This document shows positions 34,601 to 34,608 of a stretch of 34,608 nucleotides of DNA, piece by piece. Position numbers and translations under genes: made by a program. The notes beneath the pieces were generated by a model. The model did not search any database and was not told the DNA's origin. It saw only the letters and a list, made by a program, of their open reading frames with translations. This DNA comes from Acidobacteria bacterium RIFCSPLOWO2_02_FULL_61_28 (GTDB lineage: Bacteria > Acidobacteriota > Terriglobia > 2-12-FULL-54-10), in the NCBI GenBank assembly GCA_001767035.1, contig MEKR01000007.1, positions 1,351 to 35,958 of the forward strand, given 5' to 3'. How positions within the stretch are numbered: the stretch's first letter is position 1; the number at the start of each line of letters is the position of its first letter.

Positions 34601-34608
34601 CCGTCCCG
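28653..34608 (+). CDS. Giant exported FecR / Ig-repeat / CARDB protein, 3' end outside the window
   Basis: The frame stays open for 1985 codons to the window edge. ATG at 28653 is chosen because GAGGG lies nine bases upstream; an in-frame ATG at 28632 is possible. A signal peptide (LLFLGLLALLLLSFGQASLAQ) is followed by a FecR domain (about 73-185: RLRARLDDGSILALGSQSRV and VAGVLGTDEIVDAF). Next are a PKD-like domain (about 233-323), an NTF2-like domain (about 326-436), and many Ig-like beta-repeats (about 480-1400) rich in Thr/Val/Pro/Gly. Residues 787-892 and 893-998 are clearly duplicated. An 11-Pro run (1408-1418) precedes further beta domains with paired cysteines. A CARDB-like domain (about 1703-1793, VSPLLPKEGDTVSIRARLENRG) and a C-terminal region follow, with the end missing. 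It is likely surface-exposed or periplasmic and belongs with the barrel and CHASE2 cyclase genes. Confidence 0.9.
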   Translation, partial: MRMGYNEPVRQRGGNRNHLLFLGLLALLLLSFGQASLAQRLSRAGAVRVVLPPGDVNRQRGTQVVRTTAARGMPVYYQDVLETGVGGRLRARLDDGSILALGSQSRVRVVEHNAQTQQSTLQLEYGKVRAQVVRLTRPGSRFEIRTNTAVAGVLGTDEIVDAFSPVATLVICIEGVIEVRNADPNVPGTVVLTAGQITIVQQGLAPTPARAATPAEIQNALEGSSGAAPQAVADIGTGFVTAGEELVLSGADSFATGTITAYQWILTRAADNVATYNQSSSDPVLRLDTTVWQPGNYNGTLTITSSSNQTATVNFGFVVLPAAIANTNPEQVIQQMQLAYETLQPTEFMKLFDPLKYSGYAALEQSVEASFRNLSQARVFVRKASGQIFEQGKVAIYQVDFEIHFSTKAEPDRLFVVREQATLRMESGSGWLISDVPQGRVGGGGLLAVPGVGNPNQVNTPPVEGAPGGVPHVQPQGERVVVLAGGSSGFVIQNTSSTQITINFDLPPGITLTGGGVTGTTFTIPGGETLNLTFSAAPGQPAGTVTVPTTLISGSSTLPGPTIPLTVFRLSLNFPGGGASAANPVPVLLGLTGSAPVQVTSTVSTGHTVALSGTGGQQVTAAFAPNPLTIGPGSSSGNSAVTLTPAANAVAGPDQVTVEARADSTVFSAPLFINRIAPFTFTRTSPASLTLLANQIPPQTGTITFNVNFNAPFSGPVQITAPAGAGGLTFSPPSVTVNNSGPVSFTATPGATSLPPTAFTFTASAGGFSQAQAVTINVALPLQIRLSATPSSLSLSPGLSGSVVAQVTFVSGTPQPVEVVVDAGSVDSNLLSVSGGDTLPEAAGSVPFTVTVQPNATPGLSSSFRILTRAAGVTLEQVTVEVTILPPLQCTLTATPASLSLAPAQNGQVRVDVAFVAGTPRDVDVIVAPGSVTGSLLAVSGGGTVPNASGAVTFTVAAQPNAPPGPTTFRVTAPSCASGPQVGAPAPEVQIAATILGSFSLSGPSTVSALQNQTVNVPIAVARQNGFNAPIELTHSCNLPDITASGPASLTPGQTSFPVAIAATSTATGPATCTVRGVSGTASSAVSFTVTAGAFSLSSTAPIPLPLFLGGTASLPVTVTPAPGFTDNVQLSVVASSGITVTPDIASVPGGNGTVTFTLSTTSAAQAGLGTVTVTGTAPGGLTAKLEQAVELSEGFSLSADPATFFLGNTSPLVVRIERQANFTGGVSLQVGTLPAGIVSITPNPTSVSAGATSVTFQVLASSNATLSGQSVAIPITGSVIPAIFAADAGRAISEPVAQLVTFNATGTLQAPFSVTGGGSLGSVDIGKSASGTVTVAFAGGFIGTVAVTTAGSPTGVSVSGGSGQLTADGSVSFTASPFLAGGYTVTVTAQAGGFSIVTFFNVDGTTPPPPPPPPPPPAPTFSLCVSVSTSQTCLSTGSPVNVNASIPVALQAKVAQGVPTNIAVTVQDGGVMKFYPGCGTPQGGVYSGGVLTFTASPNVPVSFCMAAGTPTQPASDSTVLITGTPVGGSPASITPAFQIGVPGLTVTPSTFTLPAAATAPSSQVLNIALAASSPTNVFSLPVTVFITGPNSFVTGQGPFLDPLPASIGSADCGPATSGKTISPGGSTTCTVTNSSTSTSFNSSGNLVVFVTFGPGGGGSVPLGAGGEVRRNQVSRTRTQGRADSDGEAVANAAAASAATGLVISPESIQVSPLLPKEGDTVSIRARLENRGAEDAEAVAVALVVNKATVASQAVSVPAGGSQVIEFQWEAAYDSRLSAELSIDPEGRFAQAGESPKPVGVRNLFVEPAGMAAVRQGRSSLEVTNGNCAGFRFVQETQSFCGGSSDIELSPTITADGQLRVQVLSLNGGIVDLGPRPVTGSLTAPETGYAARGWLEAGRLYAVESQGKYSLLYVARIQSEIDPRLARLMRGQQARLDGLDDLLSDRLDDLLDQSRITVEFEWAYLENGSRRFSYGFTGGGPARRP

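Overview
The window looks like a chromosomal segment of a GC-rich, Gram-negative bacterium, most likely an Acidobacteriota member. This rests on gene content: an Oar-like TonB-dependent receptor, several FecR-domain proteins, a CHASE2 adenylate cyclase, BamD, and a receiver protein with a long Pro/Glu-rich tail. Families were recognised by motif; no database search was run. No rRNA, tRNA, CRISPR array, insertion sequence or prophage was seen.

Layout. 1-5050 (minus strand): a housekeeping operon read as small membrane protein, tilS, hpt-like, ftsH, folP; folP runs off the left edge. 5307-8996 (plus): a membrane-anchored zinc-ribbon protein and a large TonB-dependent receptor. 9024-9770 (minus): a secreted protein of unknown function. 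10036-11072: an accessory island with a PIN-toxin/UPF0175-antitoxin pair lying between a diverged copy of the recG 3' end and the intact recG. 11073-13319 (minus): recG. 13428-13736 (plus): a cysteine-rich small protein. 13801-18759 (minus): rsmB, rpe, bamD and a receiver-domain protein. 18888-19433 (plus): a Uma2/DUF820 nuclease-fold protein. 19627-23821 (minus): a conserved unknown, a FecR protein, a lipoprotein followed closely by glutamate dehydrogenase, and a small two-helix membrane protein. 24090-34608 (plus): an apparent operon of an outer-membrane beta-barrel protein, a CHASE2-adenylate cyclase and a giant FecR/Ig-repeat/CARDB protein. The giant gene stays open for at least 1985 codons and leaves the window on the right.

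The two most interesting places are the toxin-antitoxin island and the right-hand operon. Around the island, the recG-end copy differs from recG mainly at synonymous positions, as expected if an element carrying or duplicating a gene 3' end had inserted there. The right-hand operon would couple a secreted FecR/Ig-repeat protein and a barrel to periplasmic sensing by CHASE2 and to cAMP production; that coupling is inferred from gene order only. Other observations: three genes have a -10-like hexamer ending only 6-7 nt before the start codon (probable leaderless mRNAs); short intergenic repeats tend to sit within a few bases of stop codons; and the hpt-like protein lacks several usual HPRT residues.
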